Assembly (NCBI RefSeq): GCF_937881195.1
Contig: NZ_CALGFC010000056.1
Location: 7,431-71,430, forward strand
DNA length: 64,000 nucleotides
Source: an uncultured Methanobrevibacter sp.
Lineage (GTDB): Archaea > Methanobacteriota > Methanobacteria > Methanobacteriales > Methanobacteriaceae
Direction: 5' to 3'
Below, piece after piece: positions 28,680-39,027 of the stretch. The position numbers were made by a program, and so were the translations under genes. Under the pieces are notes generated by a model. The model saw only the letters and a program-made list of their open reading frames with translations. It made no database searches and was not told the origin of the DNA. How positions within the stretch are numbered: position 1 is the first letter of the stretch; the number at the start of each line of letters is the position of its first letter.

Positions 28680-29825
28680 TTAATGATTAATAGCTTCTTT
28701 TACCTTATCAAAAAATCCTTTTTCATAAGTTTTTATTTCCTCACCACTTATATCAGCAAATTCCTTAAGTAATTCTTTTTGTTTTTCATTTAATTTTTGA
28801 GGAACAACAACATTAGCTGTAACATAAAGGTTCCCCTTTGAATTTCTTCTCATTATTGGCATGCCTTGCCCTCTTAAACGAAATACACTTCCACTTTGAG
28901 TTCCTGGAGGTATTTTAAGTTCTACTTCTCCATCAATTGTAGGTATATCTATCAAATCACCAAGACTTGCCTGAACAAAACTAATTTGTTGTTCATAATA
29001 TAGATTGGCTCCTTCTCGTTCGAATTTTTCATGAGGCTTAACATTGATTAAAACAATTAAGTCTCCATATCCTCCATTCATATCTCCAGCATTTCCTTCT
29101 CCAGGAACACGAAGCCTAGAACCAGATTCAACTCCTGCAGGAATTTTTATTGTAATTGTATTACTTTCTCTAACTTTTCCTTTTCCATTACAATTATTAC
29201 AAGGATCTGTTATTATTTTCCCTTCTCCTCTACATTCTGGACAAGGTCTAACATTCATCATTTGACCTAATATGGTATTAGTGACTTGTTTTACTTGTCC
29301 GGTTCCACCACATGTTTGGCATTCTTTGGGATTACTTCCAGGTTCGGATTTACTTCCATGACATACTGGACACTCTATATCATGTACTATTGGGATATCT
29401 TTTTCTATATCTTTGGAAGCTTCTTCTAGAGTTATATCTATTTCTGCATAGATATCTGATCCCCTTTGAGGGCCTCCCCTTCTACTTCCACCACCAAATC
29501 CAAACATTTCAAAGATATTTCCCATATCGAATCCGCCACCAAATCCTTGGAATATATCTTCAAAGTTAACATTTCTGAATATATCTTCATTAGAAAATCC
29601 ATCCATACCAGCATGACCAAATTGATCATAAGTCTTTCTTTTTTCTTCATCAGATAAAACAGCATAAGCTTCACTTATCTCTTTAAATTTTTCAGTAGCT
29701 TCTTCATCTTCAGAAACATCAGGATGGTATTTCATAGCTAATTTACGATAAGCTTTTTTTATCTCTTTTTTATCTGCTCCCTTTTCCACTCCGAGAACAT
29801 CATAATAGTCACGCTTTTCTGGCAT
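28680..29825 (-). CDS. dnaJ: Chaperone DnaJ (Hsp40)
   Basis: 381 residues, ATG 29825 behind AGGTGAATAA. Residues 1-70 are the J domain with HPD ([12 protein letters not shown]). A Gly/Phe-rich segment follows ([20 protein letters not shown]). Four zinc motifs come next: [28 protein letters not shown] and CNNCNGKG. The rest is the two-layer substrate-binding part. DnaJ stimulates DnaK ATPase and delivers unfolded clients. It is downstream of dnaK on the same strand after 398 bases, so it may have its own promoter. Confidence 0.97.
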   Translation of the reverse strand: MPEKRDYYDVLGVEKGADKKEIKKAYRKLAMKYHPDVSEDEEATEKFKEISEAYAVLSDEEKRKTYDQFGHAGMDGFSNEDIFRNVNFEDIFQGFGGGFDMGNIFEMFGFGGGSRRGGPQRGSDIYAEIDITLEEASKDIEKDIPIVHDIECPVCHGSKSEPGSNPKECQTCGGTGQVKQVTNTILGQMMNVRPCPECRGEGKIITDPCNNCNGKGKVRESNTITIKIPAGVESGSRLRVPGEGNAGDMNGGYGDLIVLINVKPHEKFEREGANLYYEQQISFVQASLGDLIDIPTIDGEVELKIPPGTQSGSVFRLRGQGMPIMRRNSKGNLYVTANVVVPQKLNEKQKELLKEFADISGEEIKTYEKGFFDKVKEAINH

Positions 29826-30223
29826 TTATTCACCTATAAATTATTATAATAATCTAAAAATTAAAAATTATTAAATATTAAAAATTATAATTATTAACAT
29901 CATTTTGTTAAATTTAATTATATTTATTTTCTATTTTATATTTTAAAATATTTATTATATTCACAATTTAATTATTTTTATTTTTTATAATATTTTTTAT
30001 AATATTCCTTATAATATAATAAATATTATAATTTTTATTTTGATTAAGGGGTTTTATTAATTAAGGTATTTTTATTATCATTAATTGATTTTTTATTAGT
30101 TTATTGTAAATATAAAAATATTATTAAAATAAAATTAGTTTATATAAAAAATTTATATAAAAAATTTATATAAAAAAAATGTAGGATATAAAATTTTTTA
30201 GATAATATATCCTATTTAATTGT
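29826..30223. other. AT-rich gap between dnaK and dnaJ
   Basis: 398 bases. Near repeats AAAAATTTATATAAAAAA at about 30145-30178 and a T-rich tract on the minus strand after dnaK look like a dnaK transcript end, and TATA-like blocks near 29890-29960 could drive dnaJ. Neither is decisive. No copy of the GTAAC-N5-GTTAT operator was seen here. Confidence 0.4.
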
Positions 30224-32101
30224 TTATTTATCTTTAACTTCATAATCAGCATCAATAGTGTCATCATCAGAACCTGCATTTGGGTCTTGATCTGCACTTT
30301 GATTTGATGCACCTTGCTGTGCTTCTTGTGCTGCTTGAGCTTCTTGATAAATTTTTGCACCAATTTCTTGAACGATTTTTGTTAATTCTTCAGTTTTTTC
30401 TTTTATAGCTGCAATATCCTCACCAGCAATTAATTCACGAAGTTCTTTAACTAAATCTTCAATTTTAGATTTTTCATCATCAGATATTTTATCTTTAAGG
30501 TCTTCTACAGTCTTTTCTGCAGTATAAATCATAGAATCTGCATTATTTCTGACTTCTATTTCTTCCTGTTTCTTTTTATCTTCTTCAGCATGCATTTCTG
30601 CTTCTTTGACTTTTTGATCAATTTCATCATCAGATAATTTTGTAGAAGCAGTAATTGTTATAGCTTGTTCTTTACCAGTTCCCATATCTTTTGCAGATAC
30701 ATTTATAATACCATTAGCATCGATATCAAATGTAACTTCAATTTGTGGAACTCCTCTCGGTGCTGCAGGAATTCCTACTAATTGGAATCTGCCAAGAGTG
30801 GTATTATCTGTGGCCATTGGTCTCTCACCTTGAAGAACATGTATGTCTACAGAAGTTTGATTATCTGCTGCTGTTGAAAATATTTGGCTTTTTTTAGCAG
30901 GTATTGTTGTGTTACGATCTATTAATTTTGTTGCAACTGCTCCCATTGTTTCAATACCCAATGAAAGTGGTGTAACATCAAGAAGTACTAAATCTTTAAT
31001 TTCACCTGCTAAAACTCCTCCTTGAATAGCTGCACCCATAGCTACACATTCCATAGGATCAATTCCTCTTTCGATTTCTTTTCCTACGTATTTTTCAACA
31101 AATTTTTGAACTACTGGCATTCTAGTAGGTCCACCAACAAGAATTATTTTATCTATATCTCCTTTTGTCATTTTTGCATCTTTTAATGCTTGTTCCATTG
31201 GACTTCCACATTTTTTAACAATAGGATCAACTAATTCTTCAAGTTTTGCTCTTGTGAGATTATTAATTAAATTTTTAGGACTTCCATCAGTTCCCATAGT
31301 AATGAATGGTAAGTTTACTTCACTAGTTAAGGTGGTTGAAAGTTCGATTTTAGCTTTCTCTGCAGCTTCCCTAAGTCTTTGAACAGCTTGATCATCATCC
31401 ATAAGGTTTATACCAGTTTCTTTCTTAAATTCATCTGCTAAATAATTCATTATGGTATTATCCATGTCGGTTCCACCAAGTTGGGTATCACCACTGGTTG
31501 ATTTAACTTCAAAAACACCTCCGCCAAATTCCATGACGGTTACATCAAGAGTACCTCCACCGAAATCGAATACCATAATTTCTATTTCTTCATCTTCTTG
31601 TTTATCAATTCCATAAGCTAAACTTGCTGCTGTTGGTTCGTTAACAAGACGGACAACATCTAAACCTGCAATTGTACCTGCATCTTTAGTAGCTGTTCTT
31701 TGATTATCATCAAAATAAGCAGGAACAGTAATAACTGCTTTCTTAACTTCTTCTCCAAGGAAAGATTCTGCATCTTTTTTAATTTTTTGCAATATAAAAG
31801 CAGATATCTCTTGTGGGGTATATTCTTTTCCTTGAACTTTAACCTTTCTATCTGTCCCCATGCTACGTTTAATTGCACTAATGGTATTTTCAGGATTTGT
31901 AACAGCTTGTCTTCTAGCTGGTTCTCCAACTAATCTTTGACCATCTGGAGTGAAAGCAACATAACTTGGAAATGCTTTACCATATTGACTAGCTCCTTCT
32001 GCACTTGGTATTACGGTTGGTTTTCCACCAACAAGAACTGCTGCAGCAGAGTTACTTGTTCCTAAATCAATACCGATTATTTTTTCTTTTTTATCTGCCA
32101 T
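30224..32101 (-). CDS. dnaK: Chaperone DnaK (Hsp70)
   Basis: 625 residues from ATG 32101 (MADKKEK), chosen because GGTGAT lies four bases upstream; in-frame starts a few codons earlier overlap that site. The ATPase domain shows [57 protein letters not shown] and [16 protein letters not shown]. The substrate domain follows with [19 protein letters not shown], then a helical lid and an Asp/Glu-rich tail ending [13 protein letters not shown]. It refolds proteins with DnaJ and GrpE. It lies between grpE and dnaJ; grpE ends 142 bases upstream. Confidence 0.98.
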   Translation of the reverse strand: MADKKEKIIGIDLGTSNSAAAVLVGGKPTVIPSAEGASQYGKAFPSYVAFTPDGQRLVGEPARRQAVTNPENTISAIKRSMGTDRKVKVQGKEYTPQEISAFILQKIKKDAESFLGEEVKKAVITVPAYFDDNQRTATKDAGTIAGLDVVRLVNEPTAASLAYGIDKQEDEEIEIMVFDFGGGTLDVTVMEFGGGVFEVKSTSGDTQLGGTDMDNTIMNYLADEFKKETGINLMDDDQAVQRLREAAEKAKIELSTTLTSEVNLPFITMGTDGSPKNLINNLTRAKLEELVDPIVKKCGSPMEQALKDAKMTKGDIDKIILVGGPTRMPVVQKFVEKYVGKEIERGIDPMECVAMGAAIQGGVLAGEIKDLVLLDVTPLSLGIETMGAVATKLIDRNTTIPAKKSQIFSTAADNQTSVDIHVLQGERPMATDNTTLGRFQLVGIPAAPRGVPQIEVTFDIDANGIINVSAKDMGTGKEQAITITASTKLSDDEIDQKVKEAEMHAEEDKKKQEEIEVRNNADSMIYTAEKTVEDLKDKISDDEKSKIEDLVKELRELIAGEDIAAIKEKTEELTKIVQEIGAKIYQEAQAAQEAQQGASNQSADQDPNAGSDDDTIDADYEVKDK

Positions 32102-32243
32102 TAACATCACCTATATAATTTTTTTATATTTTTTAATAATTATTTATAATTTTTTATTAAAATTAATTTTATGAATATTAAATTTATTAATTTATTTAAA
32201 TTATTAATTTATTTAAATTATTAATCTATTTAAATTTATTAAT

Positions 32244-32822
32244 CTATTTTTTACAAACTCTAACTTTGGAGTATTTAATTACCTTATCTTTTAGAGTGTA
32301 TCCTTTCATTAATTCATCAATAATCTCTCCATTTTCATGTTCATCACTATCTTCAGCCATTAATGCTTCATGTTTAAATGGATCAAATTTTTCGCCTTTT
32401 GCAGGTATTTCTTCAAGCCCTTCTTTTTCTAAAGTAGACTTTAACTTAGAATATATCAACTCTATTCCTTCTCTTAACTCTTTTTCAGTTTTAGATTGTT
32501 CAAGAGCTCTTTCAATGTCTTCATAGCTATCTAATATATTTATTATTAAATTTTCATTTGCAAATTTAATAATTTCCTGCTTTTGCTTCTCTGATTGTTT
32601 TTTAAAATTTTCAAAGTCAGCCTGAAGGCGTTGAATATGGGACATATATTCACTTATTTCTTTATTTTTGTCTTCAAGGTCTTTTTCCACATTAGCTAAT
32701 TCATTTATCTTTGTTTTCAACTCTTTTTGAGTATCACCAAGTTCTTTTTCTTGAAGTTTCATTTTTTCTTTTATCTCTTTTATCTGTTCTTCAAGACCTA
32801 TCGTTTTTTTATCATTAGCCAT
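32244..32822 (-). CDS. grpE: Nucleotide exchange factor GrpE
   Basis: 192 residues from ATG 32822 (MANDKKT), with AAAAAAGGTGAATTA before it; a longer frame upstream is not needed. Residues 10-85 are a long charged coiled coil, then [20 protein letters not shown], the GrpE hallmark, and the C-terminal beta domain ending [20 protein letters not shown]. It releases ADP from DnaK. It is the first gene of the grpE-dnaK-dnaJ group; a TATA-like AGTATATATT on the minus strand near 32890-32899 may be the promoter. Confidence 0.95.
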   Translation of the reverse strand: MANDKKTIGLEEQIKEIKEKMKLQEKELGDTQKELKTKINELANVEKDLEDKNKEISEYMSHIQRLQADFENFKKQSEKQKQEIIKFANENLIINILDSYEDIERALEQSKTEKELREGIELIYSKLKSTLEKEGLEEIPAKGEKFDPFKHEALMAEDSDEHENGEIIDELMKGYTLKDKVIKYSKVRVCKK

Positions 32823-33067
32823 TAATTCACCTTTTTTAATAATAAATGATGAAAGAAAAAATTTTGTTATACTATTAATAAATTTTCCAATATATACTCT
32901 AACTATCAATTAACTAAACGAGGAATTTAAATTATTAACTTTAGATTTTTCATAACTATAAAAAATCTTAAATAATTATTTTAATATTAAAATTTTTGGT
33001 TGAGGTTAGTGTTATTTTTAATAATAAAATTAATTATCTTTGGACTTTTTTAATTAAATTTATTAAA

Positions 33068-33082
33068 GTAACAAAAAGTTAT
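33068..33082. promoter_or_regulatory. Candidate heat-shock operator, copy 1
   Basis: GTAACAAAAAGTTAT, an interrupted palindrome GTAAC-N5-GTTAT. An identical copy starts 33 bases downstream. The form closely matches the CTAAC-N5-GTTAG palindrome known for the heat-shock regulator HSR1 of Archaeoglobus fulgidus. It lies between grpE and a divergent HTH regulator gene. Confidence 0.65.
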
Positions 33083-33100
33083 CTTTCTCATTATCTTATA

Positions 33101-33115
33101 GTAACAAAAAGTTAT
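33101..33115. promoter_or_regulatory. Candidate heat-shock operator, copy 2
   Basis: A second exact GTAACAAAAAGTTAT, overlapping the TATA-like TTATATAAAT (33112-33121) that probably drives the regulator gene. Binding here would block its promoter, which suggests autoregulation. The 33-base spacing is close to three helical turns, so two dimers could sit on the same face. Confidence 0.65.
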
Positions 33116-33140
33116 ATAAATGTTTCGATATATAGTTAAT

Positions 33141-33761
33141 ATGATGGTTATGATGGACGATAATCTAAATAATAAAAAGAACAATAAGCAAAATATTGGT
33201 GCTGAAAATAGTCAATTTGAAGATAATAATAATTTAGCTAGTTATGCTACTCCTAATCCTTATAATATTACTAATAATAGTAATCAATTTAATAATGTTG
33301 ACATGGAAGACATTCTTGATGTCATGGGATGTAGAACTAGGAGGGAAATAATTAATTTACTAAGGGAAGAGCCAAGATTTGTGAGTGAAATTTCTCAAGA
33401 GCTTGAAATTGGACAAAAAGCAATTATTGAGCATTTAAGAGCAATGGAAGAAATAGGAATACTTGAATCTTCTTTTAAGAAAATTGTTAGGGGCAGACCT
33501 CGTAAATATTATGATATGCCTAATGATTTTACTATTAGTATAACTATAACCGAAAATTCTTTTGATGTTAATATATCTGAAGATATACTTAATCTTAAAC
33601 AACTCCCTTCTGGTGATGAATGGTCAAAGTTATTAGAAATTGAAAAAAGGATTGATCAGGGTCATTGGGAAGCTGTTGAAGAACTCAAAAGTCAAATTAG
33701 GCTTTATGAAAATTTAAAAAATAGGGCAGAGTATATACTTGAAAGAACTAGAATGAAATAG
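33141..33761 (+). CDS. Winged-helix (ArsR-type) regulator, probable heat-shock regulator
   Basis: About 206 residues if translation starts at ATG 33141; ATGs at 33144, 33150 and 33153 are equally possible, and 33120 would lie inside the promoter. The first 45 residues are Asn-rich and disordered. The winged helix spans about 55-125: MGCRTRREIINLLREEPRFV, SEISQELEIGQKAIIEHLRA, then KIVRGRPRKYYDM. The C-terminus is a charged coiled coil. It faces grpE-dnaK-dnaJ and two palindromic operators lie at its promoter, so it is most likely a repressor of the chaperone genes and of itself, comparable to HSR1/Phr. This arrangement resembles what I recall in related Methanobacteriales. Confidence 0.8.
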   Translation: MMVMMDDNLNNKKNNKQNIGAENSQFEDNNNLASYATPNPYNITNNSNQFNNVDMEDILDVMGCRTRREIINLLREEPRFVSEISQELEIGQKAIIEHLRAMEEIGILESSFKKIVRGRPRKYYDMPNDFTISITITENSFDVNISEDILNLKQLPSGDEWSKLLEIEKRIDQGHWEAVEELKSQIRLYENLKNRAEYILERTRMK

Positions 33762-34028
33762 CTTAAATAAATTTAATGGCTCTATTTTTTATTATTCATT
33801 ATTGCTTTGATTTTTAGTATTATAATTATAAGGGGTTTATAATTTATATTATTTTGAATTTTGTCTAAGATTCTTTTTAGATTTATATTATTTATAAAAA
33901 TTTTATATTTTTATAAGTATAAAAATGAAGTTTTTATTATTTATTAGACTTTTTGTTTATTTATTAAATTTTTAATTATTATTTAAATAGAATTTAAAAT
34001 AATTTTATAATTTAAATTATAATTTAAG

Positions 34029-36377
34029 TTAATTATTTAGCTTAGACGAAGATATTAATGCTTGTCCAAGTGAAATGGAACCATCACCAGCACAAGAGTT
34101 TTTGTGTTGAATAAAATTAAAACCTTCATTTTCAATATATTTTTTTGTTGCTAATGTTATTGCTTCATTATAGAAGACACCTCCAGTAGCACCAATATTA
34201 TCGATTCCAAGATTTCTTCCTGCATCAACAGCTAGTTTTGCTAAACCTTCACTAACTGCTATTTGTCCGGCATAAGCTATTTCTTTTCTATTTTCGCCTT
34301 GATCTATTAAATTCATAATATCAACTAATATCTGGCTAGTATCTAGAACAGGCCTTTTATTATATTTTTTAAATTTAGGTTCTATGATTATGTCTCCATT
34401 TGCTCCAAAGGCTAGTGATTCTAATTTCATAGAGCATTCTCCTTCATAAGTCCTTTTACCACAAACATTGAGTGCCACTGAAATTGAATCTAAAATTCTT
34501 CCAGTACTAGTTGTTATTCCAACATTTAAATTAGATTTTATTTGTTTCAATAGATTTTTTATCTCTATTTCATTATGTTGGAAGTAATTTGCATATTTTA
34601 AATTTAAAATATTCTCTAGTTCTTTTTCTTCATAATATTCACTATTGAATAATATAGAAGCTAACATTCTTGCAGGGTATTTGGTAGAAATATCTCCTCC
34701 TGGCATTTTTTGAGGTTCTAGTGAAGCTAATCTTTTATAGTTAACTATATCAGTATAAATTATTTCTCCTCCCCAAGCTGTTCCATCTTCCCCATATCCT
34801 ACTCCATCAGCTGCTATAAAAATCAATTCATCAACTGAATTATCAATGGCCAAGACTGCTCCATGTGCATGGTGGTGCTGAACAGGAATAACTGGGCAAT
34901 TAAATTTTTCACCCATTTCATTTGCCAAACGTGTAGTAAAAAATTGTGGATGCATATCGCAAGATATTATATCAAATTCTTCTGTTTTTGTGAGATTCAT
35001 CATATTTTTTATTGATTCTTGCAAAAATTCATAAGTTCTAAATTTATTAGTATTTCCAATGTGTTGTGATACATAAGATAATCCTTGCTTCTGAATAGTA
35101 AATGTAACATCTAATTCTGGACCAAGAGCTAAAACATCAACCTCTCTGTTTAGGCAATTCAAATTTTCTAAGTTATAAGGGTTAGGTACATAACCTCTTG
35201 ATCTTCTTATAAATGATAATTCATTGTTTCTATATCTTATTACAGAATCATCGCAACGGTTTACAATTTTTCTATCATGTAAAAGATAGTAATCGGCTAT
35301 TCCATAGAGATTAGATAAGATTTCATTGTTATTAATCATCATTGGTTCTCCAGGAATGTTTGCAGAAGTCATTATAAACGCAGGTTCTTCAGTATAATCA
35401 AAAATAAGATTGTGTAATGGGGAATATGGAAGCATAACTCCAATATTATGGAGTTCTGGAACTAAAAATCTAGAAAAATTATAATCCTTATTCTTTTTTA
35501 AAACAACTATTGGTCTTTCAATAGATAATAATGATTTCTTTTCAAGATTAGATACTTCAGCAAATTTTTCAACAGTTTTTAAATTCTTTGACATGACTGC
35601 AAATGGCTGATTACACCTATTTAATCTTTTTCTAAGTTTTTTGATAGGTTTATCATCTGTTACTTTGGCTACTAAATGTGTTCCTCCTATGCCTTTTATT
35701 GCTAATATTTTTCCCTTATTTAATAGCTTAACTCCTTCTTCAATAGGATTATTTTCTTTATTAACTATCATTTCTTTTCTATTTTTATCAAAAAGTTTTA
35801 AAGAGGGTCCACAGTTTTCACAGCAACTAGCCTCTGCATGATATCTTCGGTCATCTGGATTTTTATACTCTTCATCACATTCACTGCAAAAAGGAAATTC
35901 ATCCATTGTAGTTCTACTTCTATCATATGGAATAGATTCAATTATGGTAAAACGCGGTCCACAATCAGTACAAGCAGTAAATGGATATTTATATCGTCTA
36001 TTTGTTGGATCATTTATTTCTTTTAAGCAATTATCACAAATAGCTAGGTCTGGAGGGATTATAGAAGCCCCTGAAAATTCTGATGAACTTTCAATTATAT
36101 TAAATTTGTCTGAAATCTCAATTTCTTTTTCTAAATCTGATTCATCAATCCAAATTGTTTTAATTGAGTTTATTTTTGCTATTGGGGGGCATTTATTTTT
36201 AAGAACTTCTATAAAATTATTTACATTTTCTTTTTTACTAAATAAAACTATTTCGACTACATTTCCAAGATTTCTAACATAACCTGCCATATTTAGAGAA
36301 TTAGCTACTCTATATACTGTTGGCCTAAATCCAACTCCTTGTACTGTTCCTTCAACTAATATTCTAGCAAATTTCAT
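34029..36377 (-). CDS. hypF: Carbamoyltransferase HypF, [NiFe] hydrogenase maturation
   Basis: 782 residues, ATG 36377 behind GGGTGCCATAA. Domains in order: acylphosphatase (VEGTVQGVGFRPTVYRVANS, residues 8-90), two zinc fingers (CDNCLKEI, CTDCGPRF, CSECDEEY, CCENCGP, about 110-200), YrdC-like (IKGIGGTHLVAKVTDD onward, about 210-400), and Kae1-like (VPVQHHHAHGAVLAIDNSVD, then ADGVGYGEDGTAWGGE). HypF makes carbamoyl-adenylate and passes the carbamoyl group to HypE as the source of the cyanide ligands of the Ni-Fe site. Frh encoded in this window is a direct client. Confidence 0.97.
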   Translation of the reverse strand: MKFARILVEGTVQGVGFRPTVYRVANSLNMAGYVRNLGNVVEIVLFSKKENVNNFIEVLKNKCPPIAKINSIKTIWIDESDLEKEIEISDKFNIIESSSEFSGASIIPPDLAICDNCLKEINDPTNRRYKYPFTACTDCGPRFTIIESIPYDRSRTTMDEFPFCSECDEEYKNPDDRRYHAEASCCENCGPSLKLFDKNRKEMIVNKENNPIEEGVKLLNKGKILAIKGIGGTHLVAKVTDDKPIKKLRKRLNRCNQPFAVMSKNLKTVEKFAEVSNLEKKSLLSIERPIVVLKKNKDYNFSRFLVPELHNIGVMLPYSPLHNLIFDYTEEPAFIMTSANIPGEPMMINNNEILSNLYGIADYYLLHDRKIVNRCDDSVIRYRNNELSFIRRSRGYVPNPYNLENLNCLNREVDVLALGPELDVTFTIQKQGLSYVSQHIGNTNKFRTYEFLQESIKNMMNLTKTEEFDIISCDMHPQFFTTRLANEMGEKFNCPVIPVQHHHAHGAVLAIDNSVDELIFIAADGVGYGEDGTAWGGEIIYTDIVNYKRLASLEPQKMPGGDISTKYPARMLASILFNSEYYEEKELENILNLKYANYFQHNEIEIKNLLKQIKSNLNVGITTSTGRILDSISVALNVCGKRTYEGECSMKLESLAFGANGDIIIEPKFKKYNKRPVLDTSQILVDIMNLIDQGENRKEIAYAGQIAVSEGLAKLAVDAGRNLGIDNIGATGGVFYNEAITLATKKYIENEGFNFIQHKNSCAGDGSISLGQALISSSKLNN

Positions 36378-36830
36378 TTATGGCACCCATTGAAATAGTT
36401 TTTAATTCTATGATTATGCAATAAGCATCCTATACTCAGTAAACTTAATTATGTAATACTTTAATGGACTTTTAATTAACAATTTTTAATAAGATATTTT
36501 TGTTTGATTTTTTATTGTGAGTGTTTAATATAATTTTTCAATATTATATAAAATTTGAGTATAATTGGATAATTTATTAAAATTAACTAATTCATTAAAA
36601 TTAACTAATTTATTACAATTAACTAATTTATTAATTATATTTATTGGCAGAATTATTTTTTATTTAAATTTATTATTAATAATGCCTTTTTTTTGTTTGA
36701 TTTTAATTTATGTTATATAAATAAAATTATATATAAATTGTTTATAATATTAAAATGTGTATATTAATTATTTAACTCTTAATTTATGATTACTAATATT
36801 TTTTTATCATTCAATTTATTATGTGATATT
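36378..36830. other. Divergent gap with short tandem repeat
   Basis: 453 bases between hypF and larB. At about 36588-36640, the unit AATTAACTAATTTATTA occurs three times in slightly varied form. TTATATAAATAAAATTATATA at 36713-36733 contains TATA-like elements about 100 bases before larB. An in-frame ATG at 36786 would lengthen LarB by 15 residues but has no ribosome site. No gene seen. Confidence 0.4.
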
Positions 36831-37742
36831 ATGAGAAAAATCCTTAAAGAGCTTTTAGATGGAAAAATTAACATAGATACATGTGAAAAACTTCTAAAAG
36901 CAAATAATATATTAGAATTAGATGAAATAGCTAAATTTGATAATAATAGGGAGATAAGAACAGGATTTCCCGAGGCAATTCTTGCTCAAGGAAAAGAATA
37001 TGATGATTTATTGACTATAATTAAAGAATATTTTAATAAAAAAAATAAAAATGATAAAATTTCTGTTTCCGATGATGAAAATGTTTTTAATATCTCCAGT
37101 AATTCAGTTATTATAACTAGATTATCTAAAGAAAAATATGATAGATTAAAAGAAGATTTAAGTTATTTAACCAATGATTTTAATTTTGAATATAATATTA
37201 AAGCTAAAATATTAAAAATATCTATTAATTCAAATTCATATTCTAAAAATATGATTTCTGAAGATATTTTAGAGGATAATGAAAATTTAGAGGGTACTGA
37301 AAATAAAGATAATATTAACAATTTTAATGAAAATACTAAAAAAATAGGTATAATAACTGCTGGAACTTCAGATATACCTGTTGGGGAAGAAGCTAGGATT
37401 GTTATTGAAGAAGGAGGATGTAAAGCCATAAATTCTTACGATGTGGGCGTAGCAGGTATTCATAGGCTCTTTCCTCAAATAGCTAAAATGGTTAAAGAGG
37501 GAGTTTGTTCAATTATTGTTTGTGCGGGTATGGAAGGAGCTCTCCCTTCTGTTGTGGCAGGATTGGTTGACATTCCTGTTATTGGTGTTCCAACTTCTGT
37601 GGGATATGGAATTGGTGGAAAAGGAAAAGCAGCATTATATTCTATGTTACAATCATGTGCTCCAGGCCTTGCTGTTGTAAATATTGATAATGGTTTTGGT
37701 GCAGGAGTTTTCGCACTTACAATAGCTAAAAATTTGAAATAA
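36831..37742 (+). CDS. larB: LarB-like nickel-pincer cofactor synthesis carboxylase
   Basis: 303 residues from ATG 36831, with GTGAT just upstream. The N-terminal part begins [20 protein letters not shown] and contains [20 protein letters not shown], the LarB signature. The C-terminal half is the AIR-carboxylase fold: [75 protein letters not shown]. LarB carboxylates and hydrolyses nicotinic acid adenine dinucleotide, the first step toward the nickel-pincer (NPN) cofactor of lactate racemase-type enzymes. No larC, larE or larA is in this window. A divergent hypF makes this a nickel-enzyme neighbourhood. Confidence 0.9.
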   Translation: MRKILKELLDGKINIDTCEKLLKANNILELDEIAKFDNNREIRTGFPEAILAQGKEYDDLLTIIKEYFNKKNKNDKISVSDDENVFNISSNSVIITRLSKEKYDRLKEDLSYLTNDFNFEYNIKAKILKISINSNSYSKNMISEDILEDNENLEGTENKDNINNFNENTKKIGIITAGTSDIPVGEEARIVIEEGGCKAINSYDVGVAGIHRLFPQIAKMVKEGVCSIIVCAGMEGALPSVVAGLVDIPVIGVPTSVGYGIGGKGKAALYSMLQSCAPGLAVVNIDNGFGAGVFALTIAKNLK

Positions 37743-37851
37743 TTAGTGATATTCATTGATAATTATCTTATAGTGTTTGTGGTCCATTTTTATTTTTTAT
37801 AGTATTAATTTATATTTTTATATCCTATTAGATTATTTATGGGGAATTATA

Positions 37852-38547
37852 ATGATTTTTAAAGAATTTAATCCTAATGAACATGACTGCCGTAAAATTG
37901 CCGAGCTTATTTATTCTGTAGATTATAGAACATATATTAAAGTATTTGATTCTAAAGACAACGCCGTTCTTGCTATTGAAAAGCTTCTATATGCAGAAAA
38001 AGATAGTTTTGACATGGATAAATGTTCTAGTATTGATTATAAAGACATAACTAATTTTAGTATTGGTTCTAAGGATTCTATTTATTCTAAAAATAAGTTT
38101 TATGTTATTTTTGACGATAAAAATCCTGAAAATAATTCTGATGAAATTATTGGAATATTGGATCTTGTAAAAGGTCAAAAAAATACTTTATTTAAGGATA
38201 TCAAGAATGCAATTAAAAATTTGAAATTTTTGGATGGAGTTCGTTTTTCTTTTATATATATTTTAGATTATTTTGTTTTAGCTAAAACACTCTCAAATGA
38301 TATTTATTTGGCTGAGATCGCTATTGATAAAAGTCAGAGAGGTAAAGGTATGGGAACAAACATATTGAAAATTATCATTGACTCTGCAAGAGAAAAAGGA
38401 TATAAAAGAGTCGTTTTAGATGCTGAATTTAATAATGAGGGGGCAATGAAATTATATAAATCTTTAGGGTTTAAAATTTTTAATAAAAGAAGTATTAAGT
38501 TATTTAATAAAGAAAGGGGTATGTATAATATGGAATATATTTTATAA
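37852..38547 (+). CDS. GNAT-family N-acetyltransferase
   Basis: 231 residues from ATG 37852, chosen because GGGGAATTATA lies before it. The acetyl-CoA binding segment is AIDKSQRGKGMGTNILKIII (Q/R-x-x-G-x-G), followed by RVVLDAEFNNEGAMKLYKSL and GFKIFNKRS, the usual end of GNAT domains. The N-terminal 110 residues include ELIYSVDYRTYIKVFDSKDN and look like an added substrate domain. The acceptor is unknown. It follows larB by about 110 bases on the same strand. Confidence 0.88.
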   Translation: MIFKEFNPNEHDCRKIAELIYSVDYRTYIKVFDSKDNAVLAIEKLLYAEKDSFDMDKCSSIDYKDITNFSIGSKDSIYSKNKFYVIFDDKNPENNSDEIIGILDLVKGQKNTLFKDIKNAIKNLKFLDGVRFSFIYILDYFVLAKTLSNDIYLAEIAIDKSQRGKGMGTNILKIIIDSAREKGYKRVVLDAEFNNEGAMKLYKSLGFKIFNKRSIKLFNKERGMYNMEYIL

Positions 38548-38649
38548 ATTTCTAATAAGTAAAAATATTTTTAATAATTTATTTAATAGTTAAAAATTTA
38601 ATAATAAAATTAATAATAATAATTATTTTCAATTGTTCATATGTCCCTA

Positions 38650-38940
38650 TTATTCATGTCTTTTTTTAAATTCATATAATAATTCATCTAAACTTATGCC
38701 TTTATGTACTAAAAGAAGAAGTGTATGAAAGATTAAATCAGCAGATTCATGAATTAGATTTTCATTATTTTTAGATGCTATTATGACTTCAGCAGTTTCT
38801 TCACCTATTTTTTCTAAAATTTTATCTTCAGCTAATTTTTCACTATCTTGCATTATATTAGAAGTATATGAATCAATTGGATTGTTTTTTCTATCTTCTA
38901 ATGTTTCATAAATATCTCTAATAATCTTTTCACTAGCCAT
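38650..38940 (-). CDS. hisE: Phosphoribosyl-ATP pyrophosphatase
   Basis: 96 residues. [20 protein letters not shown] and [20 protein letters not shown] are the MazG-like metal-binding helices (E-E-x2-E and E-x2-D) of HisE. It hydrolyses phosphoribosyl-ATP in the second step of histidine synthesis. Here it is a stand-alone protein with no hisI fusion, as usual in archaea. The ribosome site before ATG 38940 (GAAGGTTCCCTA) is modest. Confidence 0.95.
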   Translation of the reverse strand: MASEKIIRDIYETLEDRKNNPIDSYTSNIMQDSEKLAEDKILEKIGEETAEVIIASKNNENLIHESADLIFHTLLLLVHKGISLDELLYEFKKRHE

Positions 38941-39027
38941 TAGGGAACCTTCTTTTATCTAATATTTTATCATAATAAATTACTTTCATTATTTGCTATA
39001 TTATTTTAAAATTATTCTTATTTTATT

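Noticed and set aside
32823..32909. N-terminal extension of GrpE
   Set aside because: GGTGA is placed for ATG 32822 and the extension overlaps the likely promoter.
33120..33140. ATG 33120 as the regulator start
   Set aside because: It lies within or directly beside the TATA-like element and operator, so it would not be in the transcript.
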